Positions 17,025-23,944 of a DNA stretch of 64,000 nt are shown in pieces. The stretch comes from an uncultured Clostridia bacterium (GTDB taxonomy: Bacteria; Bacillota; Clostridia; TANB77; CAG-508). Position 1 is the first letter of the stretch, and every line of letters starts with the position of its first letter. A program made the translations under genes and the position numbers. The notes under the pieces were generated by a model. That model had not been told where the DNA came from. It searched no databases and saw nothing but the letters and a program-made list of their open reading frames with translations. The stretch lies in the NCBI GenBank assembly GCA_934162255.1, contig CAKPIG010000005.1:1-64000 (forward strand). The letters are read 5' to 3'.

Positions 17025-18365
17025 TTAATATAATACTGCTCTAGAACCTATTGCTGTTTGACCATATATTGGATAGTCTTGATTTCTGTTTTGTGCATTT
17101 ATAGATAGTATTGTTGTTTCATAGTAGAAACTTCCTCTTTTTACTCTATTTTCTGTTCCTGTTGCTTCAAGTGTCCAATCATATACATTTCCTGCTAAGT
17201 CAAATATATTTTTTACTTTATATTTGTCTGTGCTTCCTGTTAGTTCTATTTGTTTTTCTGTCTTTTCTTTTCCACTTGCATCTACTCCGTAGTTTCCCAT
17301 TCCAATTGAATCTACAACATAATATGAATTATTTTTGTTGATGTTTTTTACATCTTTCATGAAAATCATCATTTGATCCCATTGGCTTCCCCATATTATG
17401 CTACTTGTTTTTGCTAGCCCTGCAAGTGTACTATAATTCTTTTGTTGTGCATACATTCTATACCAATTTACATTTGATATTCCATTTGTTGTTCCTCTAA
17501 CAACTTTTATTTGGTTTGTTTGATCATCTTCTGTTTCTCTTTTCATATTGCTTGTTTCATATCTTCCTACCCAGAATCCTTTTTGTTTTTCTACTTTTTC
17601 TACCATTTTGTTGAATTCTTCTTGTAAGCTTGCAGATGTAACTCCTGCATCATTATATGTTGTTGAATCTCCTTTTGTTGATTCTGTTAAATATGCTGGT
17701 TCTCTATAACTTGTTAATGTTGTTGACCATTCTTTTGGTGTTACTTTTACTTCTTTACTTTCTTCATCTAATTCAAAATCATATAAAATGGCTCTATAAT
17801 CGTTTGTTCCTTCTATTTTTATTGCCATTGGATATTTCTTTTCTTGAATCATTTGTTTTATGTCTGTTGCATCAACTTTTTCGTCTGAATTTCTATCTTC
17901 AGCAATAGCGTCTTCTACTGGTACCCATACGAATTGGTCATATTTTTCTTGAACATCTTTTATTCCATTACCATCTGAATCATCATTCCAGTTTTTGATG
18001 TTATCTGTTTTTGGTATTATATAAATTACGACTCCATCTTCAACACTTTCATATTCTCCTTTTATTCCAGAAAGTGTTGCCCCTGCAGGTATGCTTACAA
18101 CTTTGCCACCTACTGCTATGTTTGTGTCTTTTGTATATCTTGTTCCTCCTGTTACAGTACTTGTAGTATTGTTGTTTGTTTCGTTTGTAGTGTTATTTGT
18201 TGGTGTTTCAATTATATTTGCAAATGGATTTATGTTTGTATTTGTTTCTTCTGGTTTTTTATTGTTTTTTGTAATTATTAGAGCAATTGCTGCTATTCCT
18301 ACTGCTAATATTATTCCTACTATTACTAGAAATGGTACTAACCCGACTCCTTTTTCTTTTTTCAT
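17025..18365 (-). CDS. Prepilin-leader protein with formylglycine-generating-enzyme-like domain
   Basis: A 446-residue surface protein. The N-terminus MKKEKGVGLVPFLVIVGII resembles a prepilin leader (basic, G, then a hydrophobic helix), followed by an Asn/Thr-rich linker. The C-terminal two thirds match the FGE/SUMF1 fold: FVWVPVEDAI, GFWVGRYETS, GNVYDWTLEATG and the end of the domain with GSFYYE. In this fold many bacterial members are not enzymes but ligand-binding modules. ATG at 18363-18365 with GGAGG about 10 nt upstream; upstream ORF extension is not expected to be translated. It lies just before rarA. Confidence 0.7.
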   Translation of the reverse strand: MKKEKGVGLVPFLVIVGIILAVGIAAIALIITKNNKKPEETNTNINPFANIIETPTNNTTNETNNNTTSTVTGGTRYTKDTNIAVGGKVVSIPAGATLSGIKGEYESVEDGVVIYIIPKTDNIKNWNDDSDGNGIKDVQEKYDQFVWVPVEDAIAEDRNSDEKVDATDIKQMIQEKKYPMAIKIEGTNDYRAILYDFELDEESKEVKVTPKEWSTTLTSYREPAYLTESTKGDSTTYNDAGVTSASLQEEFNKMVEKVEKQKGFWVGRYETSNMKRETEDDQTNQIKVVRGTTNGISNVNWYRMYAQQKNYSTLAGLAKTSSIIWGSQWDQMMIFMKDVKNINKNNSYYVVDSIGMGNYGVDASGKEKTEKQIELTGSTDKYKVKNIFDLAGNVYDWTLEATGTENRVKRGSFYYETTILSINAQNRNQDYPIYGQTAIGSRAVLY

Positions 18366-18462
18366 TTTATATAATCCTCCTTCTCTTTTGTTTGGATATA
18401 TTATATTTTTTCTTTTCAATATTGTCAAGAGATTTATTATCAAACATTTTTTCGTTTTACTG

Positions 18463-18491
18463 TTGACTTTTTACTTTTTTATATTTATAAT
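18463..18491 (+). promoter_or_regulatory. Sigma-A promoter of ruvA
   Basis: TTGACT (18463-18468), exactly 17 bp, TATAAT (18486-18491), about 25 bp before the ruvA start codon. Confidence 0.75.
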
Positions 18492-18515
18492 ACTTTTTAT
18501 GAAAGGATGATTTAT

Positions 18516-19121
18516 ATGTTAGCTTATATAAAAGGCTCTTTGGAGATGAAGTTTAAAGATTATATCGTAATTGATGTTTGTGGACTTGGTTACAAAGTTT
18601 TTATGGGTGAAAATTCTATAAATTCTATTGGAGATATTGGAGATATTGTTAAAGTTTATACATATTACAGAGTTAGAGAGGATGATATTAGTATTTTTGG
18701 TTTTAAGACTCAAGAGGAGTTAAAAACTTTTGAATTACTTTTATCTGTTAGTGGTGTTGGTGCAAAAAGTGCTTTGGTAATGCTTTCTTGCATTGAGCCA
18801 TCTGATTTTGCATTAGCAGTAATTTCTAATGATGTGAAATTATTAACTCAAGTTCCTGGTATAGGTAATAAGTCTGCCCAAAGAATTATTTTGGAATTAA
18901 AAGATAAGTTAAAATCTGAACAGTTAGAAGATGAAGCAAAATCCAAATTGACAAAAGCTAAGGCTTCTAATAATGAAAATATTCAAGAAGCAATTTCTGG
19001 TTTGATGGTTCTTGGTTTTGCAAAAAAAGATATTGAAAAAGCTTTTGAACATCTTGATGTTGATAATTTATCTTTAGAGGATTTAATAAAGAAAGGATTA
19101 ATTTTATTAACAAAAAAATAG
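18516..19121 (+). CDS. ruvA: Holliday junction branch migration protein RuvA
   Basis: DNA-binding subunit of the RuvAB branch-migration motor, 201 residues. The N-terminal OB fold starts MLAYIKGSL. Two helix-hairpin-helix motifs follow (LLSVSGVGAKSALVML and LTQVPGIGNKSAQRI), and a C-terminal domain that contacts RuvB (EAISGLMVLGFAKKDIEKA). The ATG at 18516 is favoured over 18507, since AAAGG abuts the latter. It stands alone: ruvB and ruvC are not adjacent. It ends in a terminator shared with oapA. Confidence 0.95.
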   Translation: MLAYIKGSLEMKFKDYIVIDVCGLGYKVFMGENSINSIGDIGDIVKVYTYYRVREDDISIFGFKTQEELKTFELLLSVSGVGAKSALVMLSCIEPSDFALAVISNDVKLLTQVPGIGNKSAQRIILELKDKLKSEQLEDEAKSKLTKAKASNNENIQEAISGLMVLGFAKKDIEKAFEHLDVDNLSLEDLIKKGLILLTKK

Positions 19122-19151
19122 AGCTTTGCCTGCAAGGCTGCTCTATTTTTT
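19113..19151. terminator. Bidirectional terminator between ruvA and oapA
   Basis: AAAAAATAGAG (19113-19123) pairs with CTCTATTTTTT (19141-19151). The loop contains a further GCC/GGC stem. The ruvA stop codon is in the left arm and the oapA stop is in the right arm. Confidence 0.8.
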
Positions 19152-19661
19152 CTTTTTATTTTGTCTATCTGGTAAAATTTTTCCCACAAAATGTACTATT
19201 TTAGTAGATTCTTTATTTGCAACTTCTTTTCCAAGTGCTTTACCTCCAACTGTTAATGAGGCTACGATTGCACTTATTACAAATTGAAAATTTGCTCCTG
19301 TCTTTTCTGCAATTTTTGCAGCAATCATTGCACTAATCGCTCCACTAAGTACTCCACAAATGTCTCCTATTACATCAGCACATATATTAGCTACTTTTGC
19401 TGAATTTTTTATTAATTTTATTGATGTTTTTGCTCCATTTGCTTTTTTAGTAGCTTTTGCATGAAATTCTTCTTCATTTGCTACTGTTACAGCAACTCCT
19501 ATTATATCAAATACAATTCCTACTAATATTACAAATATTAATATTAGTATTGAGAAAAATAAGTTTAAATTTGTTATTCCATTTGTTGATATGTATGAAA
19601 AACATATTGATAGTACAAATGTTAGTATAAATACTTCAATAAACCATTTTGTTTTTTCCAT
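19143..19661 (-). CDS. oapA: OLE-associated membrane protein OapA
   Basis: A 172-residue membrane protein with hydrophobic segments at about residues 7-25, 33-58, 95-120 and 125-142. The core (FDIIGVAVTVANEEEFHAKA, GAKTSIKLIKNSAKVANIC, DVIGDICGVLSGA) matches what I know of OapA, the protein bound by OLE RNA in Bacillus halodurans, including its DxxxD motif (DVIGD). The family is distantly related to DUF21/CorB-type magnesium transporters. It lies directly downstream of a 531-nt structured RNA, the classic OLE arrangement. ATG at 19659-19661, with a rather distant GGAG. Function in Clostridia is unproven; in Bacillus it supports stress and Mg2+ adaptation. Confidence 0.82.
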   Translation of the reverse strand: MEKTKWFIEVFILTFVLSICFSYISTNGITNLNLFFSILILIFVILVGIVFDIIGVAVTVANEEEFHAKATKKANGAKTSIKLIKNSAKVANICADVIGDICGVLSGAISAMIAAKIAEKTGANFQFVISAIVASLTVGGKALGKEVANKESTKIVHFVGKILPDRQNKKKK

Positions 19662-19692
19662 TTTGTCTTGTTGTTCTCCTTTATTTTTTGCT

Positions 19693-20223
19693 AGATGGTG
19701 AAATCTAAGTAAATTTTACGGTTTAGGTCTAGTTGAATTTCTCTATCCTTTACTATACATTACTGCATAGCTGTTTCCATTTAAAAGAACATCTATATAT
19801 TTCATTAGACACTAGATCGCCACTTAAATCCGTACCTTAATCCTTAGATTTCTATGTTCCTCTAGGAACAAACACTCTAGAAGTTTTCCTTAACATACTA
19901 TATTTATTGTTAGTCTTTTTTGCAAGTGCAATTTCATAACTGATATAATGCTAATCCCAGTACATTCACTCAAGACAGGCTACAATATGTATTTTGTGTC
20001 TTGGCACTCAACATAGGTTTTACTTAAACAAGGTTGTTTTAAGCCTCCACGAGAAGAGGGAGTTTTGCATATGCCATTATACAGTTCCCCAGTCTCTTTA
20101 CTCCCTGCTCACACACAAAACTGGCATTTCGCGCACAAACAAGAAACTTCATCGGTATGCCCTTTAGTGGATTTTTAGCCCCACCCTCACAATAACTAGT
20201 ATGACTAGAATAGTGCACCATCT
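19693..20223 (-). ncRNA. ole: OLE RNA (ornate large extremophilic RNA)
   Basis: A 531-nt non-coding region upstream of oapA. Its ends pair perfectly over 8 bp: AGATGGTG (5', complement of 20216-20223) with CACCATCT (3', complement of 19693-19700). Internal stems include CAAGACA/TGTCTTG (19971-19977 with 19997-20003) and GTTCC/GGAAC with a 4-nt loop (19856-19869). It is more G-rich than the surrounding intergenic DNA and no ORF in it has a ribosome site. Size, position before OapA and large fold fit the OLE class, which forms a membrane ribonucleoprotein with OapA, OapB and OapC. The assignment rests on context and recall, not on a covariance search. It is probably co-transcribed with oapA. 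Confidence 0.8.
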
Positions 20224-20228
20224 TTTAT

Positions 20229-20257
20229 ATTATACTATTTTTCCTAATATTTTACAA
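20229..20257 (-). promoter_or_regulatory. Sigma-A promoter of the OLE RNA
   Basis: TTGTAA (complement of 20252-20257), 17 bp spacer, TATAAT (complement of 20229-20234). The -35 box contains the tmk stop codon. Predicted start near 20222 coincides with the first base of the terminal OLE stem. Confidence 0.7.
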
Positions 20258-20923
20258 GTGTTTTTTTATTTCATTATATATTTCTTCATGTATATCATCA
20301 ATTGTTCTTATTTCTCCATCTTTTATGCAATTTACCTTATACCAATTGTAATCTTTAGCAACTTCTACAGCTGCAGTATATGCGTCTATTAAATGGTTTT
20401 TATCACTTTCGTGAATATCTTTTTTATCTTCATGTGTAAATTTGTTTTCTCTTTTTTCCATTAATTCAAGTGTTTTTTCAACTGGCATGTCCAAAAATAT
20501 TACTTCTGTTGGAATTGGCAATTTATATAGATTGAATTCAAAATCCCACAACCAATTTAAGAATTTTTTTCTTTCTTCTTTGTCTGCAATCTTGCCAGCT
20601 TGATGTACCATGTTAGAAGTTGTGTATCTATCTGCTATTATTATTCCTCCATTTTCATAGTATTTTTTATATTCTTTTTGGAATGTTGCATATCTATCTG
20701 CTGCATAAAATGTTGATGCTATATATGGACTTATTTCCTTTGCATTTTTGCCAAATTCTCCTGATAGATACATTTTTACAAGTGAAGAACTTGGGCTTTC
20801 ATAATTCGGAAAGCTTACTGTTTTATAGTTAATTTTATTTTCATCAAATCTTTCTTTTAATTTTGCAGATTGTGTTTGTTTTCCACTTCCGTCTGTTCCG
20901 TCTATTACAAATAATTTTCCCAT
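20252..20923 (-). CDS. tmk: Thymidylate kinase, variant P-loop
   Basis: Converts dTMP to dTDP. 223 residues, with the fold's P-loop at residues 8-17 (GTDGSGKQTQ), the DR motif in IIADRYTTSNMVHQAGK and a C-terminal lid with several Lys and Arg. The residue after the P-loop lysine is Gln where most kinases have Thr or Ser; the next residue is Thr. ATG at 20921-20923 with AAAGGAGG upstream. It has its own promoter. The OLE RNA follows immediately. Confidence 0.85.
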   Translation of the reverse strand: MGKLFVIDGTDGSGKQTQSAKLKERFDENKINYKTVSFPNYESPSSSLVKMYLSGEFGKNAKEISPYIASTFYAADRYATFQKEYKKYYENGGIIIADRYTTSNMVHQAGKIADKEERKKFLNWLWDFEFNLYKLPIPTEVIFLDMPVEKTLELMEKRENKFTHEDKKDIHESDKNHLIDAYTAAVEVAKDYNWYKVNCIKDGEIRTIDDIHEEIYNEIKKHL

Positions 20924-20943
20924 TTTTTGTACCTCCTTTACAA

Positions 20944-20972
20944 ATTATATATATCTTTTATATTTTTGTAAA
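20944..20972 (-). promoter_or_regulatory. Sigma-A promoter of tmk
   Basis: TTTACA (complement of 20967-20972), 17 bp spacer, TATAAT (complement of 20944-20949), about 20 bp before the tmk start codon. Confidence 0.65.
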
Positions 20973-20983
20973 GTTTTATGTGC

Positions 20984-21031
20984 AAAAAAAGAGAACTAGA
21001 TTACTGGTTTTAAAAGCAATTAATCTAGTTC
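20984..21031 (-). terminator. Terminator before tmk
   Basis: GAACTAGATTA (20993-21003) pairs over 11 bp with TAATCTAGTTC (21021-21031). On the minus strand the stem is followed by CTC and seven T residues. Confidence 0.8.
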
Positions 21032-21070
21032 AATAAACGGATTTATAAAACATATAAATATATGATTTAT
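20984..21070 (-). ncRNA. Candidate small RNA with own promoter and terminator
   Basis: An approximately 87-nt transcript is predicted: an extended -10 promoter at 21077-21105 and a strong terminator at 20984-21031. No ORF with a ribosome site lies inside it. The alternative is that the hairpin only ends the upstream hypothetical gene. The promoter has a perfect 0A-like box 5 bp upstream of its -35, so expression in sporulation is possible. Confidence 0.45.
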
Positions 21071-21076
21071 GCTGTT

Positions 21077-21117
21077 ATTTTAGCAAAAAGATTCATAGAA
21101 GTCAATAAATTTCGACA
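21077..21117 (-). promoter_or_regulatory. Promoter with upstream 0A-like box
   Basis: TTGACT (complement of 21100-21105), 17 bp spacer, TAAAAT (complement of 21077-21082) preceded by TGC (extended -10). TGTCGAA (complement of 21111-21117), a perfect Spo0A box core, ends 5 bp upstream of the -35. Confidence 0.6.
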
Positions 21118-21123
21118 TTTTTT

Positions 21124-21576
21124 TTAAAATTTATTTTTCTTAAATAGACCTTTTATTAGGCTAAAAATTTTCTTAAGAAAACTTGGTTCTTCATACAACA
21201 TTAAGTCTGTTGTTTCAGTATTATTTTCTTCTTTATTTATCTGTGCTTTTCTCTTTTCAAAAACTTCATTTATGTCATATTGTTTCTGTAATTCTTCCTC
21301 TACTTTTCTTAGCTCTTCTGCGTCTTTTAGTTGTAGTCTTTCTTTTTCTTCAGGGCTTGCTAAGAAGTCTCTATAAATTAAACCTAATATTATTGTTGTT
21401 TCTTTTTTTAATTTTTGTTCTTCTATAGGTTCTTTTATATCTGCTTTATAGTCAGTAGCTTTATTTTCTGTTATAACATTTCTGAATTGCACCGGTATTT
21501 TACTTAATAATTCAATTGGCATTAATTTTAATATTTCGTCAACTTCAACAAAAGCTTCCTCATATTCCCTTTTCAA
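21124..21576 (-). CDS. Hypothetical protein, 150 residues
   Basis: Not recognised. Residues 1-70 carry a helical segment (EVDEILKLMPIELLSKIP), residues 60-110 are charged and probably coiled, and the C-terminus is a basic amphipathic helix (FLKKIFSLIKGLFKKNKF) that could bind membrane. The start is TTG at 21574-21576, with AGGAGG 8 nt upstream. It lies 17 nt downstream of the next hypothetical gene and is likely co-transcribed, so the two may act together. Confidence 0.6.
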   Translation of the reverse strand: MKREYEEAFVEVDEILKLMPIELLSKIPVQFRNVITENKATDYKADIKEPIEEQKLKKETTIILGLIYRDFLASPEEKERLQLKDAEELRKVEEELQKQYDINEVFEKRKAQINKEENNTETTDLMLYEEPSFLKKIFSLIKGLFKKNKF

Positions 21577-21593
21577 TTAATTTTCCTCCTATG

Positions 21594-22262
21594 TTATTCT
21601 CTTTCCATTCTTGCTAGTGGCTCTATTAGTCTCTTTTGTGTTCTTTCTTTTGGGAAGTTTTCCATCGCTTCTTTTCTATCTTGTGCTGTATTTTTTTCAA
21701 AACATTGTTTACAAAATTCCATTTTGCTTTGAACTGAATTTTTAACCATTTCTTTTTTTTGACCTAGTTCAAAAAATACTCCCCTTTGGTATTCTATAAC
21801 TCTTTGCATAAATAGTTTTGATTCATCATATTTTTGTGTAAACATTTCTATATATCCATTTAATTTTTCTTTACATTTTTGTGCTTTTATAAAGTCTTTT
21901 CCAGCAACTGCTTTTGCCCCAGCGTCTATTGCTCCTTGACATGCTAATAGTATTTTTTCAAATGCTTGATTTCTTGTTTCTGGATTTTCTACTTTTTCTT
22001 TTTCATCTTCTAAATCATGTCCATCATATTTGGCTGAAATTTCTGCCATTAGTGGTTTTGATAATACATCTAATTCATTTTCTTCAGTTATTTTTTCCAT
22101 CTCTTGTGATAATGTATTATACCTTTCTTCATCTTCTTTAGATATTTCAGAGAAATTAGGATAATATTTAATTTTTATTATTTTCATTACTTCGGCTATT
22201 TTCTTTACATTTTCACATGCTTTTTGGTATCTTACTGCATCTTCCGTTTTTTCGTATTCCAT
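21594..22262 (-). CDS. Hypothetical helical protein, 222 residues
   Basis: Not recognised. It is almost entirely charged helix, with no signal peptide or membrane segment. A CxxxxxC pair lies in MEFCKQCFEKN and a further Cys in ILLACQGAID. It starts MEYEKTEDAVRYQKACENV at the ATG 22260-22262, with AAAGGAG 8 nt upstream; the longer frame to 22283 would start within the ribosome site. It is the first gene of a two-gene unit with its own promoter. Confidence 0.6.
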   Translation of the reverse strand: MEYEKTEDAVRYQKACENVKKIAEVMKIIKIKYYPNFSEISKEDEERYNTLSQEMEKITEENELDVLSKPLMAEISAKYDGHDLEDEKEKVENPETRNQAFEKILLACQGAIDAGAKAVAGKDFIKAQKCKEKLNGYIEMFTQKYDESKLFMQRVIEYQRGVFFELGQKKEMVKNSVQSKMEFCKQCFEKNTAQDRKEAMENFPKERTQKRLIEPLARMERE

Positions 22263-22295
22263 AAATAATTCTCCTTTGTTCACTTATACATTTTT

Positions 22296-22324
22296 ATTAT
22301 AACAAACCAATTTTTTTTTGTAAA
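22296..22324 (-). promoter_or_regulatory. Sigma-A promoter of the two-gene hypothetical unit
   Basis: TTTACA (complement of 22319-22324), 17 bp spacer, TATAAT (complement of 22296-22301). Confidence 0.65.
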
Positions 22325-22522
22325 TATCTTTTTCTACAATTTTTTCAAATCTTTTATGGCTGGCTCATAGATATTTTTTTCAGAAATATGAACAATTTGG
22401 CTTTATGGCATATATTCTTCCTTCTTTGTTTTTATTATTTACAATTTATGAATATTTTTTCATTTTTTATAGAAAAATATATTATAAAGTGATATACTAC
22501 ATTTGTTTTAGGAGGGAAAATT

Positions 22523-23920
22523 ATGGAAGAAAATTTAAAAGAAAAACTTTTTAATGAAAAAAAAGTTGGTTGGGAAAAATTAAGTGACATTGAAAAAGAT
22601 CTTATTTTCTCTTTTTCTAATGGGTACATTAATTTTTTAAACAAGTCAAAAATTGAAAGAGAAGCAGTTATTACTGCTAGAGAACTTGCTGAGTCTCATG
22701 GTTTTAAAGATGTTATGTATTTTGAACATTTAAAACCTGGAGATAAAGTTTATTTTGTAAACAGAGATAAGAGCATATATTTAGCTGTAATTGGTACAGA
22801 AAAATTAGAAAATGGTCTTCAAATTGTTGGAGCTCATATAGATTCTCCACGCTTAGATTTAAAACCAAATCCTTTATGTGAAGATGGTGGTTTTGCATAT
22901 TTTAAAACTCATTACTATGGTGGAATAAAAAAATATCAATGGACAACAATTCCTTTGAGTCTACATGGAGTTATTGTTAAAGCTAATGGAGAGAAAATTA
23001 ATGTTAATATTGGTGAAGATGAAAACGATCCAATTTTTACAATTACAGATTTACTTCCTCATTTAGCACAAGAACAAATGGAATTAAAATTAAAAAATGG
23101 TATTGATGGTGAATCTTTAGCCGTATTAATTGGAAGTATTCCTTATGATGATGATAAAATTTCTGAAAAAATCAAATTAAATATTTTAAATATTTTACAT
23201 CAAAAATATGAGATTACAGAAGCTGATTTACTAAGTTCAGAAATTGAAGTTGTTCCTGCTTTCAAGGCTCGTTCTTTAGGTTTTGATTCAAGCATGGTTG
23301 CAGCTTATGGTCAAGATGATAAGATATGTGCATATACTTCACTTGCAGCAATGATGGATTTAAAAGATGTTAAAACAACTGCTGTTTGCATACTTTCTGA
23401 TAAAGAAGAAATAGGAAGTATGGGAAATACAGGTATGGAATCACATATGTTTGATTTCTTCATTTCTGAATTGTTAAACAAGGCTGGTGAAAATAGACCT
23501 AATTTATTAGATAAAGTATTTTGTTTCTCAAGAATGCTTTCTGCAGATGTTGATGCCGGTTTTGACCCATTATATGCAAATGTTTCTGATAGAACAAATG
23601 CAGCATTCTTAGGACGTGGTATTGGATTAAATAAATATACTGGTGCTCGTGGAAAATCTGGTGCATCTGATGCAAATGCAGAATTTGTTGCATGGGTTAG
23701 AAATATATTTGAGAAAAATAATGTTAAATATCAAGTTTCTGAACTTGGAAAGGTTGATATTGGAGGTGGCGGAACTATTGCCTATATATTAGCAAATAAA
23801 GGTGTTGATGTAATAGACTGTGGTGTTCCTGTTCTTTCAATGCATGCTCCTTATGAAGTTACAAGTAAATACGATATATATACTGCTTACAGAGGATATA
23901 AAGCCTTCTGGGAAGCATAA
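22523..23920 (+). CDS. M18-family aminopeptidase
   Basis: Di-zinc aminopeptidase, 465 residues, cytoplasmic, removing N-terminal residues from peptides. Metal and catalytic motifs: GAHIDSPRLDLKPNP (His and Asp, about residues 94-108), SDKEEIGSMGNTGME (Glu-Glu pair) and the C-terminal MHAPYEVTSKYDIY (final His). M18 members prefer acidic or neutral residues; specificity is not certain. AGGAGGG lies 8 nt before the ATG. It is a single gene ending in a terminator, divergent from the hypothetical unit. Confidence 0.93.
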   Translation: MEENLKEKLFNEKKVGWEKLSDIEKDLIFSFSNGYINFLNKSKIEREAVITARELAESHGFKDVMYFEHLKPGDKVYFVNRDKSIYLAVIGTEKLENGLQIVGAHIDSPRLDLKPNPLCEDGGFAYFKTHYYGGIKKYQWTTIPLSLHGVIVKANGEKINVNIGEDENDPIFTITDLLPHLAQEQMELKLKNGIDGESLAVLIGSIPYDDDKISEKIKLNILNILHQKYEITEADLLSSEIEVVPAFKARSLGFDSSMVAAYGQDDKICAYTSLAAMMDLKDVKTTAVCILSDKEEIGSMGNTGMESHMFDFFISELLNKAGENRPNLLDKVFCFSRMLSADVDAGFDPLYANVSDRTNAAFLGRGIGLNKYTGARGKSGASDANAEFVAWVRNIFEKNNVKYQVSELGKVDIGGGGTIAYILANKGVDVIDCGVPVLSMHAPYEVTSKYDIYTAYRGYKAFWEA

Positions 23921-23922
23921 TA

Positions 23923-23944
23923 AAAGACCTCAGAAGAGGTCTTT
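23923..23944. terminator. Terminator between M18 aminopeptidase and LRR protein
   Basis: AAAGACCTC (23923-23931) pairs with GAGGTCTTT (23936-23944), loop AGAA. It serves the plus-strand aminopeptidase and also overlaps the stop of the minus-strand surface gene. Confidence 0.85.

Noticed and set aside
20039..20221. 60-residue ORF on the minus strand inside the OLE region
   Set aside because: No ribosome site, odd Cys-rich translation, and it lies wholly within the structured RNA.
19693..20223. Alternative identity of the large RNA as raiA RNA, tmRNA or RNase P RNA
   Set aside because: raiA RNA is only about half as long, no tmRNA tRNA-like ends or tag ORF are visible, and RNase P signatures are absent; the OapA gene next door favours OLE.
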